DNA of 64,000 nt from Impatiens glandulifera (GCF_907164915.1 NC_061863.1:41513382-41577381), one strand, 5' to 3'; counted from the first letter of the stretch, positions 11,490 to 23,236 are shown. Made by a program: numbers and translations. The notes: generated by a model from the sequence alone, not told the origin.

Positions 11490-13432
11490 CCTCAAGAATC
11501 CCGCACTCGCGCGTTCGGGCTGGGATGGCTCGAGGTTCGATGATTTCAACCTTGGTTTGCGTGTCAAACATCGTTTAGAAATAAAATATTAAATTAAAAG
11601 ATTTTGATAGAATCTCAAATTTTCAAATTAATAATGAAAATAATTAATTTTATTCAAATTTTAATAATTTAGGGATTTGCAACAAATCAAATAACAATTT
11701 AACTTTTTTTTATGAAATCATGGTTTAAATTAATCAAACATAATTAATTCAATAAAAATTATTTATTTGAAGAAAGAGTCTCCAATTAAATTTTGAAAAA
11801 TCATTAATAAAAAGTGTATGGGTATAAACGTAATTTTCACTAGAGTTTTGTTTTGGTTCAAATTTTGTGATACTCATAAAGGGATTCCACACTTCATCCA
11901 CCGTATTTGATTTTAAAAACAGTCTCTATTTATAAACTTGACTTTCGAAAATCGGTCGTATAAAATTTGTGTTTTAACCGATTAATCTTTCGGTCCTAGT
12001 CAGTCTTCTAGATTTTAGTGTTATTTAAAATATTGAAACAACAATATTTAAATATTGGTACCTATTATTGATGATAACTAGGGAGGAGTATACCTGAAGA
12101 ATATCAGTGTGTTAGTGTTTAGAAATAAACTTCAAACATTCCTTAGTTAATTTTTTTTTTTTGTAAATATCCCAAAAATATTTTGAAATTAGTTTTTAAT
12201 CTCATGGGATTTATAGAAAATAGTTTGGGGTTAAAAAATTATAAAATTAATTTTGGGTTTTGAAAAGGGAAACCAAATCGGCCATAAGATCGAAGTCATA
12301 GGCCTTGGATCCGTTTTAATCAGTAGGGGTCTAAAATCCATCAGTCTGGTTCGAGAGCCTCTTGGCCGGGGCTCGAGATCTTTGGTTGGGGTGCCGAAAT
12401 CCCTCGGTCGAGGTTCTAAAGACTCTCGGTCCTTGACTGAAATCCTTGATCGGGGTGTATAGACCTACTGGTCATAGGTTAACCTGAGTTAACCTTATTG
12501 GTCCTAGGTTTGGGAATTCTCGATCGAGGATTTCTCAGTATTAGTTTGGGACATCTCGGTCCAATGTTATATCTATCGGTCCTGGATATAAAAAATCCTT
12601 GGTTGGACCTCTCGATCCTAGGTGAAGAATACTAGTCAGACCTCTCGATCATAAATCAAGAACATCAGTCGGACCTATCGATCCTATCGAATTTCTCGAC
12701 CAGACCTCTCGGTCCTGGGTTCGAATTTCTCGGTCTTAAGTCTCGGTACCGATGGTTGTCGGTCGAACCTCTCGATTCTAGGTCGGACCTCTCACTCCTC
12801 AAGAACACAAAAGTTGTAGGTTTTGAAATTTTGATTTATTGTTGGATTTTTTTATTCAAGAGCTTGGGTAGCTTTACAAAGCTACTAAAAATATGTTGAT
12901 CATCATCTCAAGGTATCAATCGACATGAATGATGATCAAATTGTTCAAAATAGTTTGTGACAAAAAATTTTAAGGTTGTTTTGAGGAGAAAGGAGCCATA
13001 AAACACCATAATCAGACAAACATACAAGCTTGTGCAATATGAAATATAAAAATTTTAAATTCAAACTATGAAAATGAATTAGAGTGTGATTGTAATCTTA
13101 CCAAGGATTGGTGAACACTCTTAGGACCTCAATGAAGCATTTGGGATGCTTAGATCCAAACTTTAAGGCATAATACAAAATTTTCAAAAATCTAAAAGCT
13201 TGAAGCTTCAATGGAACATTTATAAATTACTTTGATTTGAAGTTGGAGAGTGAATCTCTAATCTTCGAACTGTTTAGGGAGGCTATTTATAGCCACCCAA
13301 AGTCGGTAGTGGGCTTCAAGTGGATTGAATCAACCAAAAATTATTAATGGTATTTTGACTGTTCTTGAGCCAACTAGTTGGAATATGGGTGATTCATCCC
13401 TATTCTTGTATGTTAAATGATTAATGAAGTAG
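11490..13432 (-). repeat. Family R copy A, LTR-like repeat with CGGTC-rich core
   Basis: Shares collinear sequence with 32,655-35,210 (same orientation) and 54,225-56,620 (inverted). The shared parts include a terminal CTCGAGGTTCGATGATTTCAACC block, a TTTATAAACTTGACTTTCGAAAATCGG block, the CGGTC-rich core at 12,280-12,800 and an AAGTCGGT...GGCTTCAAGTGGATTGAATCA block. Read on the minus strand it has a TATAAATAG box (complement of 13283-13291). Its counterpart in copy C has TTGGCGACTC towards the far end, a word I associate with the start of the internal region in Ty3/gypsy Tat/Ogre elements. I infer an LTR plus leader remnant of such an element; class confidence is low. No protein is encoded; the frame at 12253-12462 lies in the repeat core. 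Confidence 0.6.
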
Positions 13433-13755
13433 GAATGCCTCTCTCTGCGTTCAATTTAAAGAATTTGAGAAGGGGTAGGTCGTAGTTGGTGAGGGTATTG
13501 AACCTTCCGGCCTGTGGGTTGAAGATATCGGCGTATGAAGGGTTATTGATGTTCTCGATCAACTTGGTAGAAATTACAAGCCATTGTTGTCGGATCTTCT
13601 TTCTTGCTCACTCCTCCTCAAGGGTGGGCTGATGACTTGAAAGCCCTATTCCACGCGGACAATGTGACCTCTTTTATCGTCCTCTCTACGAAGCTTCCTC
13701 GCTGTCTCTATGTCGATTCCGAATATCTGAACCAGAAATTCCTCCTCCATTCAAA
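13433..13755 (-). pseudogene. 11S globulin (legumin-type seed storage protein) fragment
   Basis: From 13750 down the minus strand one frame reads FLVQIFGIDIETARKL, REDDKRGHIVRVE, a stop (TAG), GFQVISPPLR and SDNNGL. These match the end of the acidic chain of cupin-family 11S globulins, including the conserved Asn-Gly bond where vacuolar processing enzyme separates the acidic and basic chains. Just after NGL the frame shifts, and about ten family residues are missing. A second frame then continues with KLIENINNPSYADIFNPQAG, RFNTLTNYDLPLLKFF and LNAERG, typical of the basic chain. Homology stops at about 13,433, exactly where repeat copy A begins. An in-frame stop, a frameshift and a small deletion make it a pseudogene. 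No other globulin exon is recognised nearby. Confidence 0.85.
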
Positions 13756-13859
13756 CTCGCACATAAGATGAGCTCGGCGAGATAGGAACCATCGATTTCT
13801 CCGCGACGACATCTTGTTATTATTAGAAGAAGGGGGTTGAGAGGAATTATTAGAAAAAT

Positions 13860-15150
13860 GTTGTGATTTCAGTTTCAAATAGAGAGAAACAGAGGAGAGA
13901 TGACGTTAAGGCATCAATTTTTTAAATGTATAGACAAAAAGACGTCATTTTTTGTATTGAGACAACAATTGAGACATGGATTTGGGACAATAGATCCCAT
14001 CTCTCTTAATATATTTACTAGGTGTTGTAAAACATCAATGCCTATAAGTCAAACTTGGATGCGGATTTAAAAAAAAAAATAAACTTGTACTTCAAACTAA
14101 ATCTAAGAGGGGCATTCTGTACCCATCGATTTTTACACCCAAATATTAAATAAATAAAATACTTAAATATCATATTAATAAAGTCATAAAAAATAACTAA
14201 TTTGAAAATCAAACATTCTTGAGTTCTTTTTGATTGGATCTAGGGACAACTTTTCAAACAAACGAGTCTTTGAAAATTCTAGACCCTTTGTGACATTCTA
14301 GACCCTTTATGAATTTCTGCATTTTTTGGCAGCTAAAAGAAGACAAATAAAAAGGAATGGCACGAACGACACATCACGAAATAAAAATTCCGGAGGGATA
14401 AAAGGCCAGCAGCATTGTCTTTAGAATGGAGATTTTTTGAGAGAGATTCCGACCAATTGAAGAAGGGCTGAGAGCACGAAGTAGACTAGGGTATTTCCGG
14501 TCATTTTTTCAATAATTTCGCTAGAAAATCTTCGAATCTTCTTTTTTCTGCTTTGAGCTTCGATCTCTCTACTTGTAAAGCTTAATTATACTGTAAGTTA
14601 ACTATCCAAATTGAATTCATACTTTAACTTAAACCCTAAACTAGATTTTGAGGTTGAAATTGCATTTTTTGTATATTCATTGATGATACCATACCTAATT
14701 GTCTGATGTTATTAATTTAATCTAACCTATAGATGATGTATGAACTAATACAACAAAGTAGAGCATCTAAGATAACTTAAATCAAAATCACCTAAAAACT
14801 GAAAATCTGATTTCGTTTTCGTTTGGTTATGGCTTCCTGTCACGAATTATCATTCCCTACAGCTCCTAATATGTATAAATAATAGATCGTCATTGGATTT
14901 ACAGAACTAGTTTTGCGTTTGGAGAATTTCATAACCACTTTGCTTAATCCTTTGAAACTAGGGTTTTAGAAATGAATAAGATGATTTCTAATGAACCTTG
15001 ATGATAGTCTGTGGTTTAGAAACATTTAGGTCTTCGTTGATAGTTGTTAGAAGTGTCAAACCTAAATCTAGGAGTCATGAACTTAGAAATCAAGTTTTTG
15101 AGTTCTTCTTTTGGTATGTTACTATTTGATCGGTGTGGCACCTCCTCCGA
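13860..15150. other. No gene recognised; possible LTR-like segment
   Basis: Holds short duplications such as TTCTAGACCCTTT twice at about 14,277-14,308, and GGGATAAAAGG near 14,395, which could be a TATA box ahead of an apparent leader. A GGTGGCGACTC word at about 16,575 would suit the downstream edge of a gypsy-type LTR starting near 14,100. I have no paired LTR, so this is only a possibility. Confidence 0.3.
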
Positions 15151-15169
15151 TGAAATTTAGTGTCGCATA

Positions 15170-15760
15170 ACTATGTAGGATTGAAGATAAGTTCAATGTG
15201 GTTTCATAGCACTTGGAATCACTAGATTTTGTGAAGAATTTGCAGAAATATCTACATTTGATTTACTAGCGAACATCCCATTTTTTTCATAAATTCTCTT
15301 TTCTAGTTATGTTTACTTTATCAAAAATCTCTTGTATCTAGTGTGAATTGAAGTCGAGGATTGGTTCCTTCTTGTAGCTGGTATCACTATGATTTCATAG
15401 CCTCTGATCTTGCACAATTCCATTTGATATCATCATTTGATTCAACCCTTGTATCTATTTTGAACTTTAAAAAACCCCGCGTTCTCGATAACCCAACCAA
15501 AGCTGTGATCGTGACTTGTTTGTAGAATAGCAAATTCTACGTTGTGAGTTGAAGTTGGAGAGCTGAATCAATCTCGTAGCTTGCATCATAGGGAATCTAT
15601 AGCCTCTAACTTTGCTCAATTTCGTTAAGAATTGAGCAAAATATCGCCACCTGATCAAGCTTTCAGAAGATTTTTGTTGAAGAACAACAAACTCCCATTC
15701 TCCTGCTCCTTTGCTAAGATATGAGATCTGATCAAAGGGAAACCTTTCTTCCATGTGTCC
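15170..15760. repeat. Three diverged ~190-bp tandem repeats
   Basis: Similar blocks begin near 15,180, 15,350 and 15,545. Each has a TTGAAGT/TTGAAGATAAG start, a GGTTTCATAGC / GATTTCATAGCCTCT / AATCTATAGCCTCT middle and a following TTG(C/T)(A/T)CAATT-like part. The 95-codon minus-strand frame at 15467-15754 lies inside and shows no domain, so I do not call it a gene. Confidence 0.55.
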
Positions 15761-15779
15761 TTTTTCTTTTATTTATTTT

Positions 15780-17050
15780 ATTTTATTCTTTTATCATTTA
15801 ATTATTTTAAAATACTAAATAAATATTAAAAATTATGAAAAATTATAAATAATTCAAATAAATATCTTCTTATTTAATATATTTTTCTTACAATTTACTA
15901 AATTATTTTTGAGAGTTTTCTTCATTTATTTAATTTATTTCATTTGTTTTAATTATTTTAAATTTGTTTAATAATTAAAATTCAAATAAGTTATTAAAAA
16001 TCCTAAATATTGACTAAAATAAATATTTTTTCCATAAAATATTTTTCTTAAATTTTTCTGAATCATTCTCTGATTTTTCTTACACTCTTTTCATCTTTAA
16101 AATTCATTGTTGAAGAGCTCTATTAATCTAAAATTACAAGGAAAATCAAATCTTATGATGATTCATCTAATTAATTGAATTTTAATTATCACTTATTTCT
16201 TTTTCTAGGAATTATTTGGATTTCTCCATTCTTATAGACTATATCTCCAAGGTGTGATTTCACTTTATCTTTATTCGTCATCAATCTATTATTTACAATT
16301 TGACATGATATCTTAAAACATGATATCTTGGATGAGACATTTGATTCTCACAAACTATAACATCTCCTAAGATTGATTAGATAATTAAACTTTTCCAAAA
16401 CAATTAAATGTAATATGTTCACAGTTTTAAACTGGCCAACCATTATGTAGTAGAGAACGTCCTTTGGGATGGGTATGTTGGACATATCGCCAAGGCCATT
16501 TTCAGCACATCACCAAGCACCAGACATTTCAAAACTAATTTTTTTATTTAATTCCTAATTTATTTAAAAAGTAAATTAGGTGGCGACTCTTAATTGAGTC
16601 AGCTATGCTTTGTATTATTGAATCATAATTCGGTTCCTCATCTCATTTTCGAGTGAGACTGCCCTTAGAAGGGCGGTGTTCTCACTAACTTTTACGAGAT
16701 TCGAGATAAAGGTAAACTAAGGGATTTAATAATACTTAATCGTCAAATTTTAATTTTATAATATTTTCGAGAGAATCCGAGTTAAGCGTACTATCAAAAC
16801 CCCCACATCCCTGCTCCAAGACTAGAATGGAAGGTAAGGCATAGAGCTGGTTAATTACGATGTTCAACGACTCTTAAGGGCATAGCAAATGTACTTAACA
16901 TTGTAGTATTAACAGTTTTCCAAAACCGGAACCCTTTTAAAAAAAGGGTCTCCCTTTCTCGAAACTAAAAGGCGTATAGTTGATGATTTAAAAAAAAAAT
17001 TGCTGATTCCTGAAAAGAAGTATTTCGGGAGGGAGCGTACAACATTTATC
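15780..17050. other. AT-rich to mixed intergenic DNA, no gene seen
   Basis: AT-rich to about 16,400, then a more balanced block with GGTGGCGACTCTTAATTGAG at about 16,573. That word again suggests the internal start of a decayed gypsy-type element. Nothing codes. Confidence 0.35.
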
Positions 17051-17055
17051 TAACT

Positions 17056-17181
17056 TGTTTCATTTGTCTCAAATATATACATTTTTGTTCCATTCTCATC
17101 AAGTTAGTTCTCTTTGTAGATAAAAATTAATAGACTTTGATCTTCTATACTTAGAAAACTATTCACGACACATAATTTGTT
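17056..17181 (+). repeat. Inverted-repeat arm 1 flanking the Copia insertion
   Basis: About 125 bp here recur in reverse complement at 31,846-31,970, sharing TTGTTCCATTCTCATCAAG and AGACTTTGATCTTCTAT. Without the Copia element the arms would be about 1 kb apart, so Copia probably inserted inside a terminal-inverted-repeat element or an inverted duplication. Confidence 0.75.
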
Positions 17182-17654
17182 TTTTTTAATCGATCTTAAA
17201 TAATCTAAATATTCTAATTAATTCAACTAGTTAACTAAATTATAAAGTTCAAACACTTAATCATCTACAATAAATATGAAATAAGTATTAAGATGTTAAG
17301 TATATTTGTATTTTAAACTTGTGGCTACACATAAATATTATTTATACCAGCATGATTGGATATAAAAAATATATTATTTATATATATAAGGATTTTAAAT
17401 AAAAATAATATTATTTAAATATTTGAATTAGTTTTAATCTGTGAAAATTAAGTTAATCCAAATATAATTTTACTACAATAAAAAGGAAGAAAAATAGTTT
17501 TAAAAAAATTAAAAATTAAATTTTGGATAAAATTATCAGTGAGTTATATAAATTTGTATTCGGATATAATATTTCTTATTATTATATACTTATTTAAAAA
17601 AATATTAAAAAATTATCTAACTAATTTTTTTATTAATTTTTATATTTTTATATA

Positions 17655-18968
17655 TGTTAGGATCTAGGTCGCCGCTGGTGGACCGGGGGTTGGACCGGTT
17701 AGCGGTTCTCACTCGTAGGGTGGTGGTTAATCTGGTTAGAGATTAACATCGGGGTTTCAATACTACACAACCTGTCACAAACCCTTGAACTAGGTTCAAG
17801 CGCGGAAGAGGTTTGCTTTCAGGTTGAAGCGGCACGCTTGTATGATAGGCACGGTCGGTTTCGGATGATGGAGATTTGGAAATGGTGGGTCGGTTTCGGT
17901 AATCTGGATATTCGGTATGATTAGTATAAAGTCGGTTTGGAGCGGTGTGGTTAAGTTAGTCGGTTAGATAATGAAGCCGGCAGAAAGTAAATGACAAGAC
18001 AGATTTTATGGATGTTCGGAGATAAAACTCCTACGTCACCTCTTCCTCTCGAAACCGCGAGAAGGATACTCACTAAGGAATACAAGTACAGGCCGATCGA
18101 GACTTATTTCCTGCTCGATAACACTCTTACAATTTACACCGAAATTGTAAAACACACTTTAACTTTCAACACTTAGGCTTTCTAGCACACTCTATCACTT
18201 GTAGTAAATGCTCTTAATATCACAGTTGTCTCTTAATGTCCCGCTTAAGTCACTTGCATTTACTCTTCTTCAGCTACCCTTTTATAGGTGAAATATGCCA
18301 ACGGTCATATTTCACTGCCTTGAATCTGATTGGCTGATCAGAGGTGCAGTGATTCAGTGTCTCAGAGGTTCAGACCTACGGTCGTTTCCTCAGACCTGAT
18401 GGTCAATCTCAGACCTGGTATTATGTCTCAGACCTGGCGGTCTGTTCTTCCGGTGTGTAAGACAAACCTGCCGGGTTTGTCTTTTACTTGATGTAGGCAC
18501 TGTCTGTTGGACAGTTGTCTGTACTTGGAAGATTTCCTTTCTGGCTTATCCCGAAGTAGAAGGATCCGGTAGTACTGTTTTCTGTAGCCTACGGTCTTTC
18601 CTCAGACTTGCATGGATATGGAAGTATTCAGTCTGTTCCTTTGGTATCATTCTCAACAGATACCCAAATTGTCTTCTTGTACTGGTCGGTCATTTGACTT
18701 GGCCAAATATCTTTTGGTAGTGATGTAACCGAACTTCTTCCGGTTATTCTTGTCTTGTGGATGATCGGCTGTTTGATGGTTCCGGTTTTGAGCTTTGGTC
18801 GATCCTTTCTTTGTGCGGTCACGTTCCGAATACTCTTGATCGGTTTGGTAGCTTGACCGGTTAGGTTTCTTTAGTCGGTTCTCTTGTTCATCCGGTCCGG
18901 TTCCTTGTTCCTGCATGGAAAGTTTATTTAAGTTAGGTTTATTTGAACCGGTCTTATTTTATCTAACA
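17655..18968 (-). repeat. 3' LTR of the Copia element
   Basis: 1,314 bp, matching 30,141-31,454 except for 17 substitutions. It holds a TATAAAAG box (complement of 18279-18286) and, at about 18,360-18,450, four spaced CTCAGACCT/GTTCAGACCT words ending in the palindrome CAGACCTGGCGGTCTG. Reiterated palindromic motifs are known in Sirevirus LTRs. The short frame at 17991-18176 is LTR sequence, not a gene. Confidence 0.95.
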
Positions 18969-19225
18969 ATTTCTCCATTTTTGATTATTTTATTTAAAAT
19001 TATCAAAATCATGTAAATTTGCAACCGTAGGCCGGTTGTTTTGTTTGGCCGGATTTTTGACTTGGGAGAATTTTTCGAAAAGTGTTTGAGAAAAATTTTG
19101 GAAAAGTCTTTATAAGAGTCTATCAGTCTTTATAAGAGTCTATCTTTTATCTTATCAATTTCTCCCTTTTTGATTATTTTATTTAAAATTATCAAAACTA
19201 AGTAGAAATGCAAAATAAGGCCGGA
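18969..19225 (-). promoter_or_regulatory. Duplicated polypurine-tract region
   Basis: The purine run AAAAATGGAGAAAT (complement of 18969-18984) touches the 3' LTR, where plus-strand priming should start. About 190 bp away, the complement of 19156-19171 repeats it as AAAAAGGGAGAAATTG, followed by the same ~45-bp AT-rich block (GATTATTTTATTTAAAATTATCAAAA on both, given here only as landmark halves GATTATTTTATTT and AAAATTATCAAAA). Multiple PPT copies are a described feature of Sireviruses. CTTTATAAGAGTCTATC is also doubled at about 19,109-19,143. Confidence 0.8.
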
Positions 19226-19317
19226 TTCAAAAATAACTTTATATATTTATATGTAGATGACCGGAAAAGACAAAATATATAGAAATACTAAGGCCAATAA
19301 GAAAAGAAGGATAGTCC

Positions 19318-21990
19318 CTATTCAGAGTCCGTGAAATCATAGGCGCTCTTCTTTTTCTTCGGTTGCTGTTGCCCGGTCTGTTCGGAAGATCGTCGCCTTT
19401 TAGATCGGGACCGCAGTTGTTCTTCGACTTCATCCTCGACTTGGTCGGCTTGCTGCGATGTACTCGGGATGACCGGTTCAGAGACTTCTCTGAGCAGCTC
19501 GGCAATCTGAACTTTCTTAGGGGCCTCCCTCTGTCTCTTTTTCGGTGCCGAGGCGGAGGCGGCCGCCTTCTTCTTCTTGTGTTCCTTTGCATAGCCTTCC
19601 AGCCTCCGTGTTTCCCTTTCCAACCGTGCGGCATCTTCCGCAGCTCGGGAGGCTACTTTCTCAGCAAACCCTGGGAATATGGCCTCAGCATTTTTAAGTC
19701 GCGCGGCTTCCACTTCTGCTTCGGTCAGTTGAGACGATCGCGGTGCCTCTTTATCTTTGCTAACTTCGGCGTCCAGCGCATCCTGGACCCTCTTAGCTAC
19801 TTGAGCATCAGCCGCTATAGCCGCGGAGTCCGCGTCCACCTTAGCCCTTAGAATTTCGGTCATTTGTTCGGAGAGCGCCTTTACTTCGGCCACGAGACAC
19901 TCGTTTGTTTTCTCGAGTTCGGAGACCCGGTTAAGTGTTGTGTCGACCCGTTTGAAGTCTTTCTTTAGATCGGAGGCCACATCCTCCAGACTTGCGGTTC
20001 GTTGAGCCCATTTGTCGCGCTCACCGGCCTCTTCCCACAGTCCGTTGCCGAGTTCTGAAAGTCATTCTTGATGTTTTTCTAGAAGCAGCCTTGTCACGTC
20101 GGTGAACTTCAGGGCCGAATCAACTATTCCGTTGTATCTATCCTTGAATGGTTGAAGCTCGGACACGTTGTGTTCTTGTATGCGGTCATCGATCCGCTCC
20201 GATATGGATGCTTCAAGCTTTTGAAGACGGTCCTCAACCCATTCTTTAGCAGCCCATTCTTTAGGAGGGTCTGAAGCGGTGACTTCCGGTGGTGGGGGAG
20301 GTGATTGCTCGGTGGGATCTGGATCGGCTCTGTCATTGGATTCTAATGGTGCCGTATTCTCTTTTGGAAGTTGTAATGGGGCCGCAATCTCCAAGATCTG
20401 TGTCGCATCCTCCACGATCTGTGCCGCATCCTCCATTATCGGTGCCGCATCCTCCATTATCGGTGCCGCATCCTCCATTATCGGTGTCGCATCCTCCATT
20501 GGGGGTGTTGGACAGTTAACTGGAAACTTATCGATTACGGGAGCAGTATAGACCGGTACTTGCATTCGGCCGCATATCGTTTCCAGCCGCTCGATTTCTT
20601 GAAGTATTTCCCTTTTGCCTTTTTCAAGCCGTGTTAACACCCGCGGCGCTACGGTGTCCACCGATCCCGTCTCGTTGTGCTCTTCCTTAATTCTCCGGAT
20701 GCGCTTTCTTAGTTTCCGAAGTTGGATCCTCGGTAACAGGAGACAGGTTCGGCTTTGTACCTCTTGAATTGTGTTGGATTTTGTGAGGCTCATCATCAGG
20801 TCCTCTACTTCCTCCAATCTGTCGATGCATTGTTTTTCCGTGTAGCCCGGTAGGATATTTCTATATGGTGTATCGAACCGGTGCTCATGCCACTCCAAGT
20901 ATAGCTCTTCAACGTCTTCGGCTCGCTTGTTAACGCCCTGAAGGATTTTCTGGGCTAATCTATCGGCCTCTGCCTCTTCGGCCTCCTCCCTCTCCGTGTT
21001 GTAGCCTTCATCATTGGCTTCTTTATCAACCCCTTCTTCACCCTCGGTGGTCTCAGGGTTGGTGTTTGGTTCGGCATCGTTTGGACTCCGAGCCGACTGA
21101 TCGTCGTCATTGACCGTTCTATCATCGGTCCTCTCCGTGTCGGTTTCCGCAGAGGCCCACTCCTCATCTTCTGTGTGCTGAGGTGGGTCGGAGAAGTTTA
21201 TCTTTTCTTTGCCTTTTCCTCCGGTCTTTGCTTCGGCCGGGGCATCTTTCTTTGCGGCTTTCTTCTTTCGGCCACCTGTGGAGCTGGGGGCCGGCTGTGT
21301 CCTTTTAAGGAATTGCCTTGATCTGATGAGGCACCGTTTTGCCACCGCAACACCGGGACCGATGTTGAGATTTAAGTGGAGGAAGATCTTACCGAGGGGC
21401 ACGGCGTATCCCCACGACCGGCTTGAGTCCGGTTTCACCATATCCATGAGGTTGCTGAACACCGATCTTGCCCAGTTGACCTCTTTACTCTCCAACAGAC
21501 CGATTAGCATCTTGATTTTGTCCCTTGTGAGGTTGTTGAGGTTTCCTCCCCTTGCCAGGATTGCCCTTGTGAAAATGTCACATATCGGGATGTACTCCGG
21601 CCTTAGCATTTGCTTGCTCCCGGATGTTTTGATCGGCTTATGAGATGCCGATAGAATGTAGCAAGCCGATTCAAAAGTGTTCTGGTCTATTTCTGCCGTT
21701 GCGTCCTGGCCGGAAGTTGGAAGACGCAGGCTTTCGGCCACCAATTCTTCTGTGAGCTCTATTCGGGAACCGCATACAGTCGCGGTGATCTTGTCGTAGG
21801 CGATAGTTGCGGTTTTGAAGAACTCTTCGACCGCATCTTTGTAAATGACGTGAGGACCGCCTAGGAAGTATTCCAGACCGGTTTTAATCAGCCGGTCAAT
21901 AACTGCATTCGCTTCGGTCGTACCATTCAGCCGGATTTCCTCGAAATCCACCTGAGAGTAGAGTCTGAACAAAGCCGAATCACGACCCAT
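19318..21990 (-). CDS. Copia accessory ORF C, ~890 codons, paralogue 3 with coiled coil and NLS-like tail; one TGA
   Basis: Starts MGRDSALF at 21990, 109 bp after a TATA box. Residues 1-225 carry the domain shared with ORFs A and B: YSQVDFEEI, IKTGLEYFLGG, VEEFF, ELVAESLRLPTSG, ACYILSAS, LRPEYIPICD and VNWARSVFSNL. An acidic Glu/Asp/Thr-rich linker follows (about 270-345), then a helical part, a seven-residue repeat P-I-M-E-D-A-A (about 495-529, from 21-bp DNA repeats) and a Pro-rich stretch. A TGA at 20062-20064 (codon 643) interrupts it. The same frame then runs on through a long Ala/Glu/Lys-rich coiled coil to basic clusters SRSKRRRSS and PKKKK near the end, which look like nuclear localisation signals. 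No TM or fusion segment is present, so an envelope role is not supported. Role unknown; nucleic-acid or chromatin association is a guess. Confidence 0.78.
20402..20506 (-). repeat. 21-bp tandem repeat inside ORF C
   Basis: Five units of a 21-bp sequence (plus-strand GCCGCATCCTCCATTATCGGT, the three central ones identical) encode a heptad-like P-I-M-E-D-A-A repeat. The identity of the middle units points to recent slippage expansion. Confidence 0.9.
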
Positions 21991-22094
21991 GTTAAAGAGT
22001 TTGAGAAAGTGAGAGAGAGAGCCGCTTCAAAAACAGTTAGAAAGCTTAGAGAGAGAAAGTAGATTCGCGTGAGAATGAAATAAAATGACCGAAG

Positions 22095-22260
22095 GTCCCT
22101 TTTATAGATGCGGTTTGGAAGCCCAACCGTCCCATCAATAATGGGCGGGAATTTTCCCTCCAAAATGAAAAGGCGCCAAACTATGGGCGGTAAAACAAAA
22201 GGAGGTGGGCGTCAAATTTGAGCGGGAGATTTCCCTCCAAAATCCTTTATTGATGACGCA
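22095..22260 (-). promoter_or_regulatory. Internal promoter region of ORF C with TATA box and E2F-like sites
   Basis: Minus strand, 5' to 3': TTTGGAGGGAAAT, a second TTTTGGAGGGAAAA, TTTGGCGCC (complement of 22172-22180), ATTCCCGCC (complement of 22144-22152) and TATAAAAG (complement of 22099-22106). TTTGGCGC and ATTCCCGC fit the plant E2F consensus WTTSSCSS. The leader contains CT repeats. The relic at 58.8-59.0 kb keeps GGAGGGAAAA, TTGGCGCC and TATATAAAG in the same order. Confidence 0.5.
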
Positions 22261-22531
22261 CTCTTCTTCTAGAAACCGATGGATTGAACGGTTTCTAGGT
22301 TCAATTGATTATTTAGAGTGTTAACAAATTAGGCAGATTTCATGTGACCGGAAAAGAACGCGGTTATAGGTTGAAGATGTGAACCGATTACTTAGATAAA
22401 TGTTCAAAGAATTGGGAAGACACGGTCATTTAAACTGAAATGATAATGGAATTCAAGAAATAGCAGATAAAGAAAACCGATTATAAGATTCGGTACAGAG
22501 ATAGGCAGACAGAAACAATGTAAAGTATAGC

Positions 22532-23236
22532 CTATTCAAAAGACATTCTCCAGAGTCGTTCTCTTGCCGAATCACTGTCGAGGATGTTTGAAGAAGAAGC
22601 CGGTGTGCCCGGTCCGAACTCTGGTCGGTACCTAAGAATCAGCTTGCTGATGTGCGGTGCATACCCGAGACCTTTCTTGGTCAGCACCATATTCTTTAAG
22701 TTTTCCTATATGACCGATGACCAGTTGATGGCCGATTTGCAAAGAATGTGGGTCATGATGTTGTAGGTATTCCTGGAATACCGTTGATTAGGTGATTGAC
22801 ACAGAATTGACCGGGTCACGATTTCGAGCAGTAGCTGACCGTGACTAGCAAGTTGGGTTTTTGGCCCAAAGTGTTCCACCGGAGAGGGGGTGGCCGACAG
22901 GTATTGCGCGGTTTCAAATCCCGCACGGTCCTGAATAGTCGGAAAGTCAGAGAAACCTTCAGCGGGTAGACCGAATAGTGAGGCAAATTCATCCTCGTCG
23001 ATCCAGAACGTATGGTTTCTGACAGTCGAAACGATGTACTTCCCCCTGATGCAGGCGCTTCGAAAGAAGGCCTTGACATCGTCTAGAAGAATAGGACCGG
23101 CCTCTTCAAGAAACGGTTGAAGACCGGTTTCAGCAAGAGAGTCATACATGAATTTCTGCTTAGTAGTACAATCCCTTATGTCCGTGCAAGAGTTGAAATC
23201 GATGCATAGAAAGTTTCCCAGAGTTCTGCTCGGCAT
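22532..23236 (-). pseudogene. Copia accessory ORF B, paralogue 2, one nonsense codon
   Basis: The start is the methionine at 23236 (MPSRTLGNF), chosen because a TATA box (complement of 23321-23328) lies about 85 bp upstream, although the frame is open to 23359. It carries the same domain as ORF A: CIDFNSC, SLAETGLQPFL, VKAFF, DEFASLFGLPAEGF, QYLSATPSPVEHFGPK and AINWSSVI. A TAG at 22706-22708 then interrupts the most conserved block. Beyond it the frame stays open and homologous (KNMVLTKKGLGYAPHISKL) to a stop at 22532, ending in RERLWRMSFE, which recalls the FERAWRRR tail of ORF A. So about 234 codons with one recent stop. No TM segment is seen. Confidence 0.75.

Noticed and set aside
15467..15754. 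95-codon minus-strand frame
   Set aside because: Falls in diverged tandem repeats with no recognisable domain, promoter or splice sites.
17991..18176. 61-codon frame, repeated at 30,477-30,662, and overlapping minus-strand frames at 18.6-18.9 and 31.1-31.4 kb
   Set aside because: They lie inside the two LTRs and are duplicated with them; no domain or start context.
21209..21643. 144-codon plus-strand frame
   Set aside because: Antisense to the conserved N-terminal domain of ORF C.
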